Positions 37,105 through 46,262 of a stretch of 55,758 nt of DNA are shown piece by piece. This stretch comes from Mesorhizobium sp. STM 4661 (GTDB lineage Bacteria; Pseudomonadota; Alphaproteobacteria; Rhizobiales; Rhizobiaceae). Location of the stretch: positions 1 through 55,758 of the forward strand of contig NZ_CAAF010000045.1 in the NCBI RefSeq assembly GCF_000359125.1, read 5' to 3'. Position numbers and translations under genes: made by a program. Position 1 is the stretch's first letter, and each line of letters starts with the position of its first letter. The notes below the pieces were generated by a model. The model was not told where the DNA came from. It ran no database searches and was given only the letters and a program-made list of their open reading frames with translations.

Positions 37105-37120
37105 TGTCAGCTTTTGGACA
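37105..37120. promoter_or_regulatory. NifA upstream activator site, copy 2
   Basis: TGTCAGCTTTTGGACA, identical to copy 1, lies 93 bases upstream of the promoter. Confidence 0.85.
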
Positions 37121-37203
37121 TGCATTTCAGACGCTAGAGGACAGCTTGGCTGTCTCCCCTGCGGTAATGTTGGCGTCGGCTCATCATCTAGCATCATTCC
37201 GGC

Positions 37204-37881
37204 GCCGGCTGTGTGCGCGGAAGATCTACACGACCTGACCGCCGCGTGCAGCGATTGCCTGCCGGCTCATAGCTGATCTTTTCTCCTGAAGCCGGCGATG
37301 AGGCCGGGCCGTCGAGTGCGTGCTGCCGGATGCTGCGTAAGCTGTTTCGCTAGACGGCGGATACCGCGTCACCTCCATATTTTCGCGACAGAGGTTTGGT
37401 GGCGTCGCGGGCCTTCCTGCTACATCACCGCAGTGCTCGGGAATTCGTATCTGATCCGCGTGAGGCGAAGACCTTCTCTCTCGACTGGCTCGCCGAGGCC
37501 GTCTGTCCTGCTAGCCTCGAACGATTTCTCATTTGGCATGGCGCATGCGCGTCGATCCGCAAACCCCGTCGAGGAGAAATCGGACCTGGCCGCCACTCCA
37601 CCTCCTCCTACCACGAGGGCAGACGGGAAGCAGCGCCTTCAAATGAGGAACAAAATCACCTTACCTCGAATCTTGCCTCCCTCGATCACAACCGGAGCCA
37701 TGGAACCGCGTGCGCGACCATCGCCAATGATCGCGCCCCAAGGCAATTGCCCAGCGCAAAATGGCTACGCGCGATTACGCCATGCATCCCTTACGAGGCT
37801 GCGACAGCACCTCGGAGAGCCTCGCCGCCATCATGCAGACCGATCTAAGCCCACTTGATCCAGCACAAAGGAATTTCAAAC
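37204..37881. other. No gene recognised, upstream of acetoacetate decarboxylase
   Basis: Long frames on the plus strand run through this stretch but give no recognisable domain. A -24/-12-like string is noted at 37534 but has no activator site, so it is not called. Confidence 0.45.
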
Positions 37882-38625
37882 ATGCACCAAGATACCGTCC
37901 GGGCGAGCGCATTCGCCATGCCCCTGACCAGCCCGGCCTTCCCGGCCGGCCCATATCGCTTCGGCAACCGGGAGTATCTGATCATCACATATCGCACCGA
38001 TCCGCAGAAACTGCGCGACCTTGTGCCGGAGCCGCTTCAGGTGTGCGAGCCTCTGGTCAAATTCGAGTTCATTCGCATGCCGGACTCGACCGGCTTTGGC
38101 GACTACACTGAAAGCGGGCAGGTCATCCCGGTCTCCTTCCGAGGCCGCAAGGGCAGCTACACCCACTGCATGTTTCTCGACGACCATCCGCCGATAGCGG
38201 GCGGACGCGAGTTGTGGGGCTTTCCAAAGAAGCTCGCTAGCCCAACGCTCCGAACCGAGACGGATACCCTTGTTGGCACGCTGGACTACGGGCCGGTCCG
38301 CGTCGCGACGGGTACCATGGGCTACAAGCACCGAGCCGCCGACCTCGCGAGCGTGAGGGCCTCGCTCGCTGAACCGAACTTCCTCCTCAAAATCATCCCG
38401 CATGTCGACGGCACGCCGCGCATCTGTGAGCTCGTGGAATATCATCTAGAGGACGTCCATCTGAGGGGCGCCTGGACCGGGCCGGCAGCCCTGAACCTCT
38501 GGTCGCATGCGCTTGCCCCCGTCGCCGAACTGCCGGTGCTGGAAGTAGTCTCGGCCGTACACCTCGTCGCAGATCTCACGCTCGCGCTCGGGAAGGTCGT
38601 CCACGACTATCTCGCGAAAGCCTAG
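37882..38625 (+). CDS. adc: Acetoacetate decarboxylase
   Basis: A 247-residue enzyme that converts acetoacetate to acetone and CO2. The Schiff-base Lys is in [14 protein letters not shown], the hallmark of the family, and the surrounding [11 protein letters not shown] and [15 protein letters not shown] blocks fit. The ATG at 37882 has AAAGGA about eight bases upstream. A relic of a short-chain dehydrogenase, likely 3-hydroxybutyrate dehydrogenase, follows within 80 bases, so the pair once formed an acetoacetate/hydroxybutyrate operon, relevant to PHB turnover in nodules. Confidence 0.92.
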   Translation: MHQDTVRASAFAMPLTSPAFPAGPYRFGNREYLIITYRTDPQKLRDLVPEPLQVCEPLVKFEFIRMPDSTGFGDYTESGQVIPVSFRGRKGSYTHCMFLDDHPPIAGGRELWGFPKKLASPTLRTETDTLVGTLDYGPVRVATGTMGYKHRAADLASVRASLAEPNFLLKIIPHVDGTPRICELVEYHLEDVHLRGAWTGPAALNLWSHALAPVAELPVLEVVSAVHLVADLTLALGKVVHDYLAKA

Positions 38626-38699
38626 CCTCGCCATCGGAAAGGAAGAAACCATGAACTTTTACAGTGATATCTCATTGAACCAACGCGATGGGGAGCCGG

Positions 38700-39020
38700 T
38701 GGCCGGCTTCTCGACAAGGTGGCGCTGATCACCGAAGCCGCGAGCGGGGTCGGCAAGGATAGCGCGGTTCGCCCGCGAGGGAGCAAGAGTGGTCCGCGGA
38801 TCTTGATCACAGCGAAGTCCAACAACGGCGTCCGGGATCGATCGGTTGACAGAAAATGGTTGCCAGCGAGAGTGCAGGTGGAAAGCAGCTGATGCAGGCG
38901 ATCGAAACCTTCGGGCGCCTCGATGTCCTGGTCAGCAACGCCGGCGTCCAGAACGTAGCGCCGCTTGTCGAGTTCTGCCACCAGGCACTTCCCGCCCGTG
39001 ATAGGCTCCATGTCACGGTG
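38700..39020 (+). pseudogene. Short-chain dehydrogenase relic (3-hydroxybutyrate dehydrogenase-like)
   Basis: Pieces in different frames are LLDKVALITEAASGVGKD (the N-terminal NAD motif, normally TGxxxGxG, with Gly-to-Glu change) and ETFGRLDVLVSNAGVQNVAP (the NAG motif). The middle is shortened and frames shift at least twice; the catalytic Ser-Tyr-Lys part is absent. The position after adc suggests a former bdhA. Confidence 0.75.
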
Positions 39021-39149
39021 TCGGCGAACTCAATGCCACCAAAATCAGTGTAAGGCTCGGTCTGCTGTTCGGCGTCTGCCTCAGAGGCAGACGCTCGCCC
39101 TGTCGCCGATATCGCGTCGAGACTCGGCCTGCAGGGGAGGTGGACTACG

Positions 39150-39430
39150 GCCTACCTTGGACTTTGCTGCTGGCTTTTACCGTCGTCAGACGAAGCGAGC
39201 CGAATGTTGCGCCGCGGTGCTGATGAACGAAATTCTCGGCGACTCGACCTTTACCTCGCCTTTACGAGGAGGTTGCACGAAAAGCGCGGCCTTGCCCACT
39301 CGTACCACAAGAGTGACACGGGGCCGACATGGCGGCCGAAACGCTCACCTCATGCGCAACCTGGTTAAGAAGCTGGCGCAAACGGGGCCGAGCGTGGCGG
39401 AACTCGAGGGGACGAGGATGAAACGCCCAA
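39150..39430 (+). pseudogene. M16-family peptidase relic
   Basis: Pieces are LMNEILGDSTFTSPL, then EKRGLAHSYHKSD in another frame, then LMRNLVKKLAQTGPSVAELE. This is the order of the C-terminal inactive domain of pitrilysin-type processing peptidases (the R/Y loop in EKRGLAYS). Frameshifted and truncated at both ends. Confidence 0.65.
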
Positions 39431-39694
39431 ATCCTCAAAGAGACGGCCCGCGTCGAAAAAACCCGTGCCTAGCCGAGATTGGGCAAGGGCCGGGAGCCAA
39501 GGCTACCCAGCCGTGGCGAAGCCCGTGATCACGCTTTAGGCACCCAATAACGATAGTGGAAAAATCTGCGCGAAACGGTCGCACCGGTATTGACATTAAT
39601 TGACACACCCCGCGAACACTTGCATAAGCCACATAGCGGTAGTGACTAGGTGCATGCCGCAGCCAATTTTTTCCCTACGGGCGAGGTCTGATCT

Positions 39695-40291
39695 ATGGCG
39701 GCACTGGCGAAATTCAGACCAGTTGATTCCGGCCAACACGACAAGGACGAACTCCGCGAGATTGTCCGTGAGCGCTCTTTTCGATTCGGACGCTACACGC
39801 TCTCGTCGGGCATAGAGAGCGACATCTATTTCAATATGAAGCCTACCATGATGGTGGCGCGAGGCGCGCAACTTGCCGCTCTTGAATTCCTAAAAATAGC
39901 TGAGCAAGTGAAAGCAGAGTACGTCGGCGGTCTTGAAATGGGAGCGGTCCCCGTAATCGGATCGATGGCGGCTGTCAGCTCGATGACGAACAAACCCATA
40001 AACACGATCTTCGTTCGCAAAGTTCCAAAGGCCCATGGCACAAGGGACGTGATTGAAGGACTTGGGCCTAAAGAAGATCTCGAGGGAAAAGTGGTCCTGA
40101 TCGTTGACGACGTTGCCACAAGCGGCAAGTCGATATTGAAGGCGATTGAAGAGGTTCGCCGCGTCGGCGGCATTGTGGGTGACGCTGCTTGCCTCGTGGA
40201 CCGTGACGAGGGAGCTACGGCGCTGCTAGCCCAACATGGCGTCACGCTGCACTCCGTACTGCATGCGAGCGAATTTGTGGAACGCCACTGA
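39695..40291 (+). CDS. pyrE: Orotate phosphoribosyltransferase-like protein
   Basis: A 198-residue PRTase. The PRPP-binding motif is [14 protein letters not shown], and the N-terminal [20 protein letters not shown] is typical of PyrE, as is the flexible loop region [16 protein letters not shown]. PyrE joins orotate and PRPP to form OMP in pyrimidine synthesis. The housekeeping copy is probably on the chromosome, so this is likely an accessory copy; the A+T content is higher than in the nif genes. A small gene of unknown function overlaps its 3' end. Confidence 0.88.
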   Translation: MAALAKFRPVDSGQHDKDELREIVRERSFRFGRYTLSSGIESDIYFNMKPTMMVARGAQLAALEFLKIAEQVKAEYVGGLEMGAVPVIGSMAAVSSMTNKPINTIFVRKVPKAHGTRDVIEGLGPKEDLEGKVVLIVDDVATSGKSILKAIEEVRRVGGIVGDAACLVDRDEGATALLAQHGVTLHSVLHASEFVERH

Positions 40292-40613
40292 CAATCTCAT
40301 ACAACGTCTTTCCGGCGACCTAGCCTTAGAGGACATTCCGCCGCTTTGCAGCGAGTGCAGGCGCCTCGCGAGTAAGAGCGATTGCCCCTGCCCATCCTCC
40401 CTGCTTTTGGTGCAACATATGCTCGCTGCCGTTCACCAGCGGCTTGACGCCATTGACTACCTCTCAGAGCAAGGCGCCATAAGACTGAAGGCTTTTACCG
40501 ATTATCTGGCGGCGGTCGTTCGAATAGCTTCAGAGAGCGGCGACGCGGTACCCTGGATTGATCTAGTAACCCGGTTTAGCGCTCTTTTCGGTCCCGACGA
40601 GGTTGCCCATTGA
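40263..40613 (+). CDS. Hypothetical protein coupled to pyrE
   Basis: A frame of up to 125 residues starting inside the pyrE end; the ATG at 40263 gives 116 residues. The product is helical with a Cys-rich segment ([20 protein letters not shown]) and then [20 protein letters not shown]. The Cys set might bind metal. No family recognised. The overlap suggests translational coupling to pyrE. Confidence 0.5.
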   Translation: MRANLWNATDNLIQRLSGDLALEDIPPLCSECRRLASKSDCPCPSSLLLVQHMLAAVHQRLDAIDYLSEQGAIRLKAFTDYLAAVVRIASESGDAVPWIDLVTRFSALFGPDEVAH

Positions 40614-41257
40614 TCTCGCGCTTATTGCTTTTTCGTGGAACGAGCAGCCTCGTCGGCAGATGCGTCATCGATCGCCAGCGGCGTGCCGGCGCATATGCGA
40701 GCGTAAAAGCGCCGAGCAACCGGTGATGTATCTCGAACGTGACGACGCCGATTGGCGCGATGCGCGTTGGCTCGGGGCCCTCGTGCCCAAGCATGGGTGC
40801 GTTCCCATTCCGCGGCATCGTACTCGCGATCCCGTCTGTGCCGTGCTCAAGCAAACGAGCTCGAGCGAACCGCCCCAGGTTGCGGATTTAGACAGTCGTT
40901 GATGGAGTTGGCTGGCGAATTGGCGCGTTCGGCCTTCGGTTGGAAGACCGGCTTGAGGGGGGCCAACGAAACGGAATTGGCGAAGCCACGCTGGAGTATG
41001 CCTTCACTGGGGTCGCGTCCCTGCACGTGGTTCGCGAAGCCGCTCGCGAGCGCGCCCTCATAGCGCTGAGCGGGCGAGCGGCTTCGGGGCGGGCGCAGAG
41101 GCTGGGTAGACAGGCCGGACTCACCTCACCCGGTCCAGCCACGATATGCATCGCCAAAGGCAAGGACCCCGCTGACCGCGCCCGCAAGGGGGGAGATTGG
41201 CCGTCATCGCTGCCTTCGCCAATCTCCAAGGCTAGAAGTTTGGAGCCGCCAGGGAAG
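40614..41257. other. No gene recognised
   Basis: Short conflicting frames. The part at about 41120-41185 resembles 32843-32900 inside the broken FAD gene (shared CCTCACCCGGTCCAGCCAC), so it is probably a dispersed intergenic repeat. Confidence 0.45.
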
Positions 41258-41258
41258 C

Positions 41259-41300
41259 TGCCGGTCTCCCCCTTGCGGGGGAGATGGCCGGCAGGCCAGA
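41259..41300. repeat. Palindromic intergenic element (RIME-like)
   Basis: Two adjacent hairpins: CTCCCCC-TTGC-GGGGGAG at 41266-41283 and TGGCC-GGCA-GGCCA at 41285-41298, followed by GAGAGGGGG. This layout is typical of mosaic palindromes in rhizobial intergenic regions. Confidence 0.65.
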
Positions 41301-41319
41301 GAGGGGGCTGTCCCGCCAG

Positions 41320-41361
41320 CGTTAGATCACATTCAATTCCCGTTAGATCACATTCAATTCC
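41320..41361. repeat. Perfect tandem duplication of 21 bases
   Basis: Two exact head-to-tail copies of a 21-base unit beginning CGTTAGATCACATTC. The unit includes the last codons and the stop of the FAD-oxidoreductase relic, so it arose by local duplication at that gene's end. Confidence 0.85.
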
Positions 41362-41950
41362 CTGAACGCCCGCCCTTCAGCGACACGGCTGTACCCAAAC
41401 GCCGAGCAGTCCACCGTGCGGTAGCCGCCGTGCACGATCAGCTCGGCCAGCGCCTTGCCGACCGCCGGCGCCTGCTGCAGGCCGTGGCCGGAAAAACCAT
41501 TGGCGAAGAGGAAATTCTTAACCTGCGGATGCGGGCCGATCACCGCGTTCTGGTCGAGCGTGTTGTAGTCGTAATGGCCGGCTCAGGCGCGTGTCGGCTT
41601 GATCGCCTCGAAGGCGGGAATGCGGGTCGCCAGCACCGGCCAGATCACCTCTTCGAACAGCGGCCAGTCTACCTCGAAATCGGTGGGGTCGGCCGGGCCG
41701 TCGCCTTCTTCCGGTTCGGCGCCGCCAGTGAGATAGACCGAGCCTTCCGGCCGGACATAGATGCCGGAGGGATCGACCAGCAGCGGCATATCAGAATATT
41801 GTCGCGCGCCTCGAAGACGAAGACGTTGCGCTTGCGCGGCTCGACCGGCAACACCAGCCCCGCCATGGCAGCCGAGTTGACGACGATGCCGACTTCCAGC
41901 CTGTCGCCATTGTCGAGGCTGACACTGGTCACGCTCTGGCCGTTCCACCT
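41343..41950 (-). pseudogene. FAD-dependent oxidoreductase (FOXRED/sarcosine dehydrogenase-like) relic
   Basis: Minus-strand pieces in order are LPVEPRKRNVFVFEARDN, MPLLVDPSGIYVRPEGS, VIWPVLATRIPAFEAIKP, then after an in-frame TGA at 41583 [19 protein letters not shown] and [20 protein letters not shown]. The stop replaces what is usually a Trp codon (RAWAGHYDYN), and a frameshift lies near 41795. The N-terminal FAD fold is missing. The enzyme cannot be made. Confidence 0.85.
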
Positions 41951-42117
41951 CCGCCTTGTGCATGACTGGAGAGATTTCCGGCGGGCGTCGCCTCCCGAGC
42001 AATGCTTTTCATGTTCGTTACTCTTCGTAAGATCGATTATTTCGATGGAGCCCATCTACGTATGAATGCAGGCGTCACAGTAGAGCTTTGAACAGTATCG
42101 GTGCGGGTCCGGAACCG

Positions 42118-43005
42118 TCATCGAGCCAAAAACAGCGGCAATGTCGGCTTTTCAAAGATCCATCTGGTCACACCGCCAAAGAGCCGCTCACGCAGCCGAC
42201 GGCTGCCATAGGCGCCCATGACGATCATGTCCGCAGAAATGTCGATTGCGTGCTGCGCAAGCACCGTGGCCGCCGATTTGCCGGCACTTGGCAGGAGGTC
42301 AACCGACACCCGAGCACCGTGCCGAGTGAGATAGGCAGCGATGTCGGCTCCAGGCTCCGCGCCGTTCCCGTTGTAGTTGGCCTTCGGATCGACCAGGGCG
42401 ACACGAACTTCCTCAGCAACGCATAGGAGGCCCAGCGCTTCTCGAACCGCACGGGACGCCTCGACTCGCGAATCCCAACCGACCAGGACGCGCCGTGGCC
42501 ACAGCGTCGCCTCAGCCCCCTTCGGCACAACGAGCACCGGCTTTCCCGTATCGAACAAGCAGCCGTTGACCACAGGAGGTCCGAGATTCTCGTCGTTGAG
42601 GAGCCCCGGTCCGATGATCGTGAGGTCGGCGCAGAGCGCCCGCTGTCGTGCCACTTCACCGAGGCTGGCCGGATCGTAATAGTCGGTGTCAACGTCATAG
42701 GCGAGCGACATAGATTCCAGCAGTTTCTGAACATCTCTGGAGCGTTTTTCCAGTCTGACCGCGTTCTGTGTAAATCGATCGATTTGCCGAAACCGATCGT
42801 TCAATCTGGCAATTGCCTGTCCACGTGCTACCGGCCACTCTGGGACACCATCTCCGATCCGCCGATGCGACATAAGGAGCATCGGAGCGGGTATAATCAG
42901 TACGGAAAGGTGCGCGCCGATTTCCGCACACAAGCCGGCAGCAGTTCTGACGTCCTGATCGGAATGGTCAGCGCCGGTCAAACAGAGTACCGTTTTAAAG
43001 CCCAT
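42118..43005 (-). CDS. Universal stress protein, two UspA domains
   Basis: A 295-residue cytoplasmic protein with tandem Usp folds (about 1-150 and 160-295). The second domain carries the ATP-binding pattern MGAYGSRRLRERLFGG (G-x2-G-x9-G); the first lacks it. Such proteins respond to oxygen limitation and energy stress. It lies 98 bases downstream of a response regulator on the same strand and could be read through from the nif operon. Confidence 0.88.
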   Translation of the reverse strand: MGFKTVLCLTGADHSDQDVRTAAGLCAEIGAHLSVLIIPAPMLLMSHRRIGDGVPEWPVARGQAIARLNDRFRQIDRFTQNAVRLEKRSRDVQKLLESMSLAYDVDTDYYDPASLGEVARQRALCADLTIIGPGLLNDENLGPPVVNGCLFDTGKPVLVVPKGAEATLWPRRVLVGWDSRVEASRAVREALGLLCVAEEVRVALVDPKANYNGNGAEPGADIAAYLTRHGARVSVDLLPSAGKSAATVLAQHAIDISADMIVMGAYGSRRLRERLFGGVTRWIFEKPTLPLFLAR

Positions 43006-43103
43006 TTTCCTGTTTCTTCCTGAGTATCCGTTGAGGGCGTTTCAGGCCGCGAGACCGGCTCACAGCGCGAGGAAAGGGAGTGGAACCACACCCGGCACTC
43101 GAT

Positions 43104-43808
43104 TCAGCCGTCCAGCTTCTCGAGCGAGTAGCCGGCCGACCTGACGGTACGGATGACGATATCGGTCGAGGCCGTCTCCAGCGCCTTTCTGAGCCGACTG
43201 ATATGGACATCGACTGTGCGTACACCGACATGGATATTGGCCGGCCAGGCCCCCCCGATCAGCTCGTCCCTGCTGAAGACCTTGCCGGGAGCCTCCAGCA
43301 AATGCCGCAGCACGTTGAACTCGATCGGTCCGAGATGGATGTCATGCCCATTGCCGCAAACCCGGTGGGCATCGAGCTTCATCTCAAGGCTGCCATAGGA
43401 AAGCCAGCTGTCGTTTTCAATCCCGCTTGAACCCGGCTTCGGCAGCGCCAGCCTCGTCCGCAGATAATCGAGCAGCTTGGCCGGCGCCATTGGCCGCACA
43501 AAGCTCTCGTCAATGCCGGCCTTCAACAGATCAAGGTGCTGGTTCTCGGCGCCGGGCGCGATCAGGGCAATGATGGGCACGCCGCCGGTCCGGGGCTCTC
43601 GCTTGAGCCGGGCGCAGATTGCGGACCCGGTAAGGCTCGTTGGACCGCAGTCCAGCACCACGGCCTGGAAGTCGCGATCGTCGGCCTTTGCAAGTGCTTC
43701 CTTGGCGCCGCCTGCCGGCTCACTGACGAAGCCGTCCACCTCCAGTATGTGGCTGAGGAACAGATAGAACTCCGCATCTTGCGAACAGATCAGGACGCGT
43801 GGCTTCAT
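43104..43808 (-). CDS. OmpR/PhoB-family response regulator
   Basis: A 234-residue regulator with an N-terminal receiver (about 1-120) and a C-terminal winged helix (about 135-230; HLLEAPGKVFSRDELIGGAW, VDVHISRLRKAL). The phosphorylation Asp is in VVLDCG, but the acidic pocket (SQDAEF) and the Lys switch (VRPM) are atypical, so control by phosphorylation is uncertain. The start at 43808 begins the receiver; the open frame runs upstream to 43889 and uses the ATG of a lost DUF683 gene. There is no kinase nearby. It lies directly after the nif genes on the same strand, so nif-driven expression is possible. Confidence 0.87.
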   Translation of the reverse strand: MKPRVLICSQDAEFYLFLSHILEVDGFVSEPAGGAKEALAKADDRDFQAVVLDCGPTSLTGSAICARLKREPRTGGVPIIALIAPGAENQHLDLLKAGIDESFVRPMAPAKLLDYLRTRLALPKPGSSGIENDSWLSYGSLEMKLDAHRVCGNGHDIHLGPIEFNVLRHLLEAPGKVFSRDELIGGAWPANIHVGVRTVDVHISRLRKALETASTDIVIRTVRSAGYSLEKLDG

Positions 43809-43865
43809 CAGCGCTACCCCGAGAACCACATTGGCCTCGACCGCGTCGGCCGCGTGGGCTGGCCA

Positions 43866-43910
43866 TCGCGGCTCCTCAAGGCCTGACATGGTCCTCTTGC
43901 TCGAAAATTG
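43866..43910 (-). other. Rearrangement junction: 5' remnant of the DUF683 gene
   Basis: Minus-strand DNA here matches the DUF269-DUF683 junction at 27680-27725, including the ATG and codons for MSGLEE (MSNLDE in the intact gene). After six codons the match ends and the sequence runs into the response-regulator upstream region. Confidence 0.8.
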
Positions 43911-43913
43911 GTT

Positions 43914-44393
43914 TCATGCCCGTGCCACCTCGGGATAGGCGTCGATGGCTGCGATGGCATCGTCGACCAGTTTCGTACCGGCGGCGGCGAGTTTGCAGAA
44001 CGTCTCGAAGCCGAACCGATGGACGTCGCGCACGGTCTTGGACAAAACGACCAGCCGCCCGGCGGTGAAAAGCACGCGCCCGAACCCCTCATGGCTCATT
44101 TCGATCATCGGCGATGCCATCAGGCCGGAGCGCTCCTCGATCGCAAGGGCGACGGCAGTGTAAAACTTATCGAGCCTCCACAGCACGTCCGGATCGGGAT
44201 CGCCGATGATTGGGATCGTACGACGCCGTTCCTTGCTGACGATGAAGTCGGCCAGCAACTCGGCGTCCGCTTTGCCGTCCCACGACCCGTGGGAATCTTG
44301 AGCAAGGATCAGCCGCACGAGGCACTTGACGAACGGGCTGGCAAGGGCCGCCTCGTCATCGTTGACAGCAGGGCTGATCGCGACTTCAAACAT
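43914..44393 (-). CDS. NifX-associated protein (DUF269)
   Basis: A 159-residue soluble protein of the family found after nifX in nearly all proteobacterial nif operons ([40 protein letters not shown]). It is thought to help FeMo-cofactor handling but its biochemistry is not settled. It begins 17 bases after nifX. A decayed second copy is at 27722-28139. Confidence 0.9.
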   Translation of the reverse strand: MFEVAISPAVNDDEAALASPFVKCLVRLILAQDSHGSWDGKADAELLADFIVSKERRRTIPIIGDPDPDVLWRLDKFYTAVALAIEERSGLMASPMIEMSHEGFGRVLFTAGRLVVLSKTVRDVHRFGFETFCKLAAAGTKLVDDAIAAIDAYPEVARA

Positions 44394-44410
44394 TTTGCTC
44401 TTTCCTTGTT

Positions 44411-44905
44411 TCAGTCCTCATCCTCGAAGGAGGGTTTCTTTTCGGCGACACCAGCTTCGGCCAGCACCTTGCGCAGCCAGGGCGGAGGACATGTCCTCAG
44501 CATCGTCTGCGTGCGCAACAGTACCTCTTGGATGGTTTGTGGCTGCGGCACCTTGATTGGATGGATTTTTGCCGAAACAAGCTTGGCTGCCGAAGGCCCG
44601 CCGATGGCCAGACAAAACAGCAGATGGCAGCCCTTCAGCGCCTCCACCTTCGGCGTGATGCGGTCATCGCCGGTTCGACGCTTCCCGCTCTCATCGGAAA
44701 CGTCATCGAAGGCCACGGCTTCCACGAGATGCCACTCCTCGCGCGTCACGTCGTAGACAGCAAAGCGCTTAGCCGACCCGAAATGGGCATTGAGATTCTT
44801 CATGTCTTGCGTGGCGATGGCTACGCGCAATGCGCCCACTTGTCGGTCCGGCATCGGTGCGTGATCCTCGTCAGTGACGAGTGAGAGGCGACGAACGGAG
44901 CTCAT
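44411..44905 (-). CDS. nifX: Nitrogenase cofactor carrier NifX
   Basis: A 164-residue protein of the NifX/NafY/VnfX family ([40 protein letters not shown]), which binds the NifB cofactor and passes it between NifB and NifEN. The ATG at 44905 lies inside the end of nifN, overlapping by 35 bases, which suggests coupled translation; the open frame extends further upstream but the family begins here. Confidence 0.92.
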   Translation of the reverse strand: MSSVRRLSLVTDEDHAPMPDRQVGALRVAIATQDMKNLNAHFGSAKRFAVYDVTREEWHLVEAVAFDDVSDESGKRRTGDDRITPKVEALKGCHLLFCLAIGGPSAAKLVSAKIHPIKVPQPQTIQEVLLRTQTMLRTCPPPWLRKVLAEAGVAEKKPSFEDED

Positions 44906-46253
44906 CTGGCATTTCTCGTTTCCGGAATGGATCAAGCGCCTCAGGCGTCGGCGCGTGCTGGTTGGCCTGGAAGATGTTGGCAACATCGAAGATCAGGTCG
45001 CGGGTCCCCCGATAGAGGATCCTGAGCTTGTGCTGGCTGCCGAGCCGGTCGAAGATCGGGAAGCCGACGCGCATGAGCGGAATGCCAAGGCGTCGCGACG
45101 CCTGGCGACCGTGGGAATGTGTTACGAGAAGATCCGCGCCCGCTGCAAGAGCTTCCAAATCGCCGAGATCGCCGATCTGAACCCACTCCGCCGGTACTTT
45201 TTGCAGAATCTTCGACATATCGGTCGTCGTGACCGCCGCCGCGATGTCACAGCCCATGCCGGTGAAGAAGGTTGCGAGTTGATAGAGTTGGTCTGGTTCA
45301 GCAGCGATCGCAATTTTCTTGCCTCCGAAATGGAAATGTCCGTCGAGCAATGCATCCTCCAATTGCGCTCGGTGACGGCGAACCCGGGCCGGCACCGCCG
45401 CGCCCGAAACCGCCGATAGCAGCGAGACGAACCGGTCGACGGCCATTAATCCGGTCAGCGACTGGAACACCGCGTAAGGCACGCCGGTCAACCCGTGCAG
45501 CGTTTTCGCCGGGTGGCGCATGTGCTCGCCGATGACGATGCATTGCACGGCCGTGCCAAGCTCGCGGATTTCCTCGACGCTGGTGCCGCCATAGGTAGTG
45601 GTTACCCAGCGGTCAGGAACCGTGCCGTCGAGTGAGCCGGAGACGTCCGGCAGGATAACCGGATTGAGCCCGAAACTTTCAACCATGTCACGCAAATGCT
45701 CGACGTCAGCGACAGTGAGGTTGCATCCGGGCAGGATCGCGATCTTCTTCGGCTGCCGGGTCCGTGCGCCCGACCGTGTAATCCCTTCGATCATCGCCGC
45801 GACAGCCTTGGCCCAGCCTTCTTCGATAGCGCCGCCGAAATCAGGCGTGTTGGCCAGCACAACCTCCGTACCCGTGAGCTCTTCCGCATGCTTCAGCTTG
45901 ACGTTGGCGATATCACTCGCGCAGTCTTCGCCACGGGTCTCCACCAGCGCGGTCGTGCACACTCCTATCAGCTTTGGCTTCGTGCGGGTTTTGAGGTTGA
46001 GGATCGCCTCTTCCAGATGGTCCGCTCCGCCGAGTATGGTTGCCACCTCATCCATCGCCGTTGTCTGCAAGGGGATCGCTTCCTTGAAATGCCGCACGAA
46101 GAGCACGAGCGCGAAGCTGGTGCAGCCTTGGCTGCCATGGAACAGGGGCATCGCACCCTCGACTCCAAGAAAAGCGAAGGCGGCACCCAGCGGCTGCGAC
46201 GACTTCAGCGGGTTGACCGCCGCTGATTTGATTTTGCGAAGGATGCGGACCAT
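44871..46253 (-). CDS. nifN: Nitrogenase cofactor scaffold subunit NifN
   Basis: A 460-residue beta-like subunit of the NifEN scaffold on which FeMo-cofactor is finished. The NifK-like start SQPLGAAFAFLGVEGAMPLF with HGSQGC and the CTTALVETRGED region show the family. It begins 9 bases after nifE. Confidence 0.94.
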   Translation of the reverse strand: MVRILRKIKSAAVNPLKSSQPLGAAFAFLGVEGAMPLFHGSQGCTSFALVLFVRHFKEAIPLQTTAMDEVATILGGADHLEEAILNLKTRTKPKLIGVCTTALVETRGEDCASDIANVKLKHAEELTGTEVVLANTPDFGGAIEEGWAKAVAAMIEGITRSGARTRQPKKIAILPGCNLTVADVEHLRDMVESFGLNPVILPDVSGSLDGTVPDRWVTTTYGGTSVEEIRELGTAVQCIVIGEHMRHPAKTLHGLTGVPYAVFQSLTGLMAVDRFVSLLSAVSGAAVPARVRRHRAQLEDALLDGHFHFGGKKIAIAAEPDQLYQLATFFTGMGCDIAAAVTTTDMSKILQKVPAEWVQIGDLGDLEALAAGADLLVTHSHGRQASRRLGIPLMRVGFPIFDRLGSQHKLRILYRGTRDLIFDVANIFQANQHAPTPEALDPFRKREMPDELRSSPLTRH

Positions 46254-46262
46254 CGGATTTCC

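Larger units (their letters stand above)
36938..37203 (-). repeat. Dispersed repeat carrying a NifA/sigma-54 promoter, copy 2
   Basis: Aligns with 28655-28925 in the same orientation and with the same order of promoter, activator site and the terminal CTGCGGTAATGTTGGCGTCG block. Confidence 0.85.

Noticed and set aside
37534..37548. A TGGCATG-N4-ATGC string upstream of adc
   Set aside because: Spacing fits sigma-54 but no TGT-N10-ACA site was found upstream and it is over 300 bases from the gene, so chance is likely.
37298..37858. 186-codon frame upstream of adc
   Set aside because: Low-complexity composition, competing frame of similar length and no recognisable domain.
41320..41361. Iteron or origin repeats
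   Set aside because: A single exact duplication at a pseudogene end, with no replication gene nearby.
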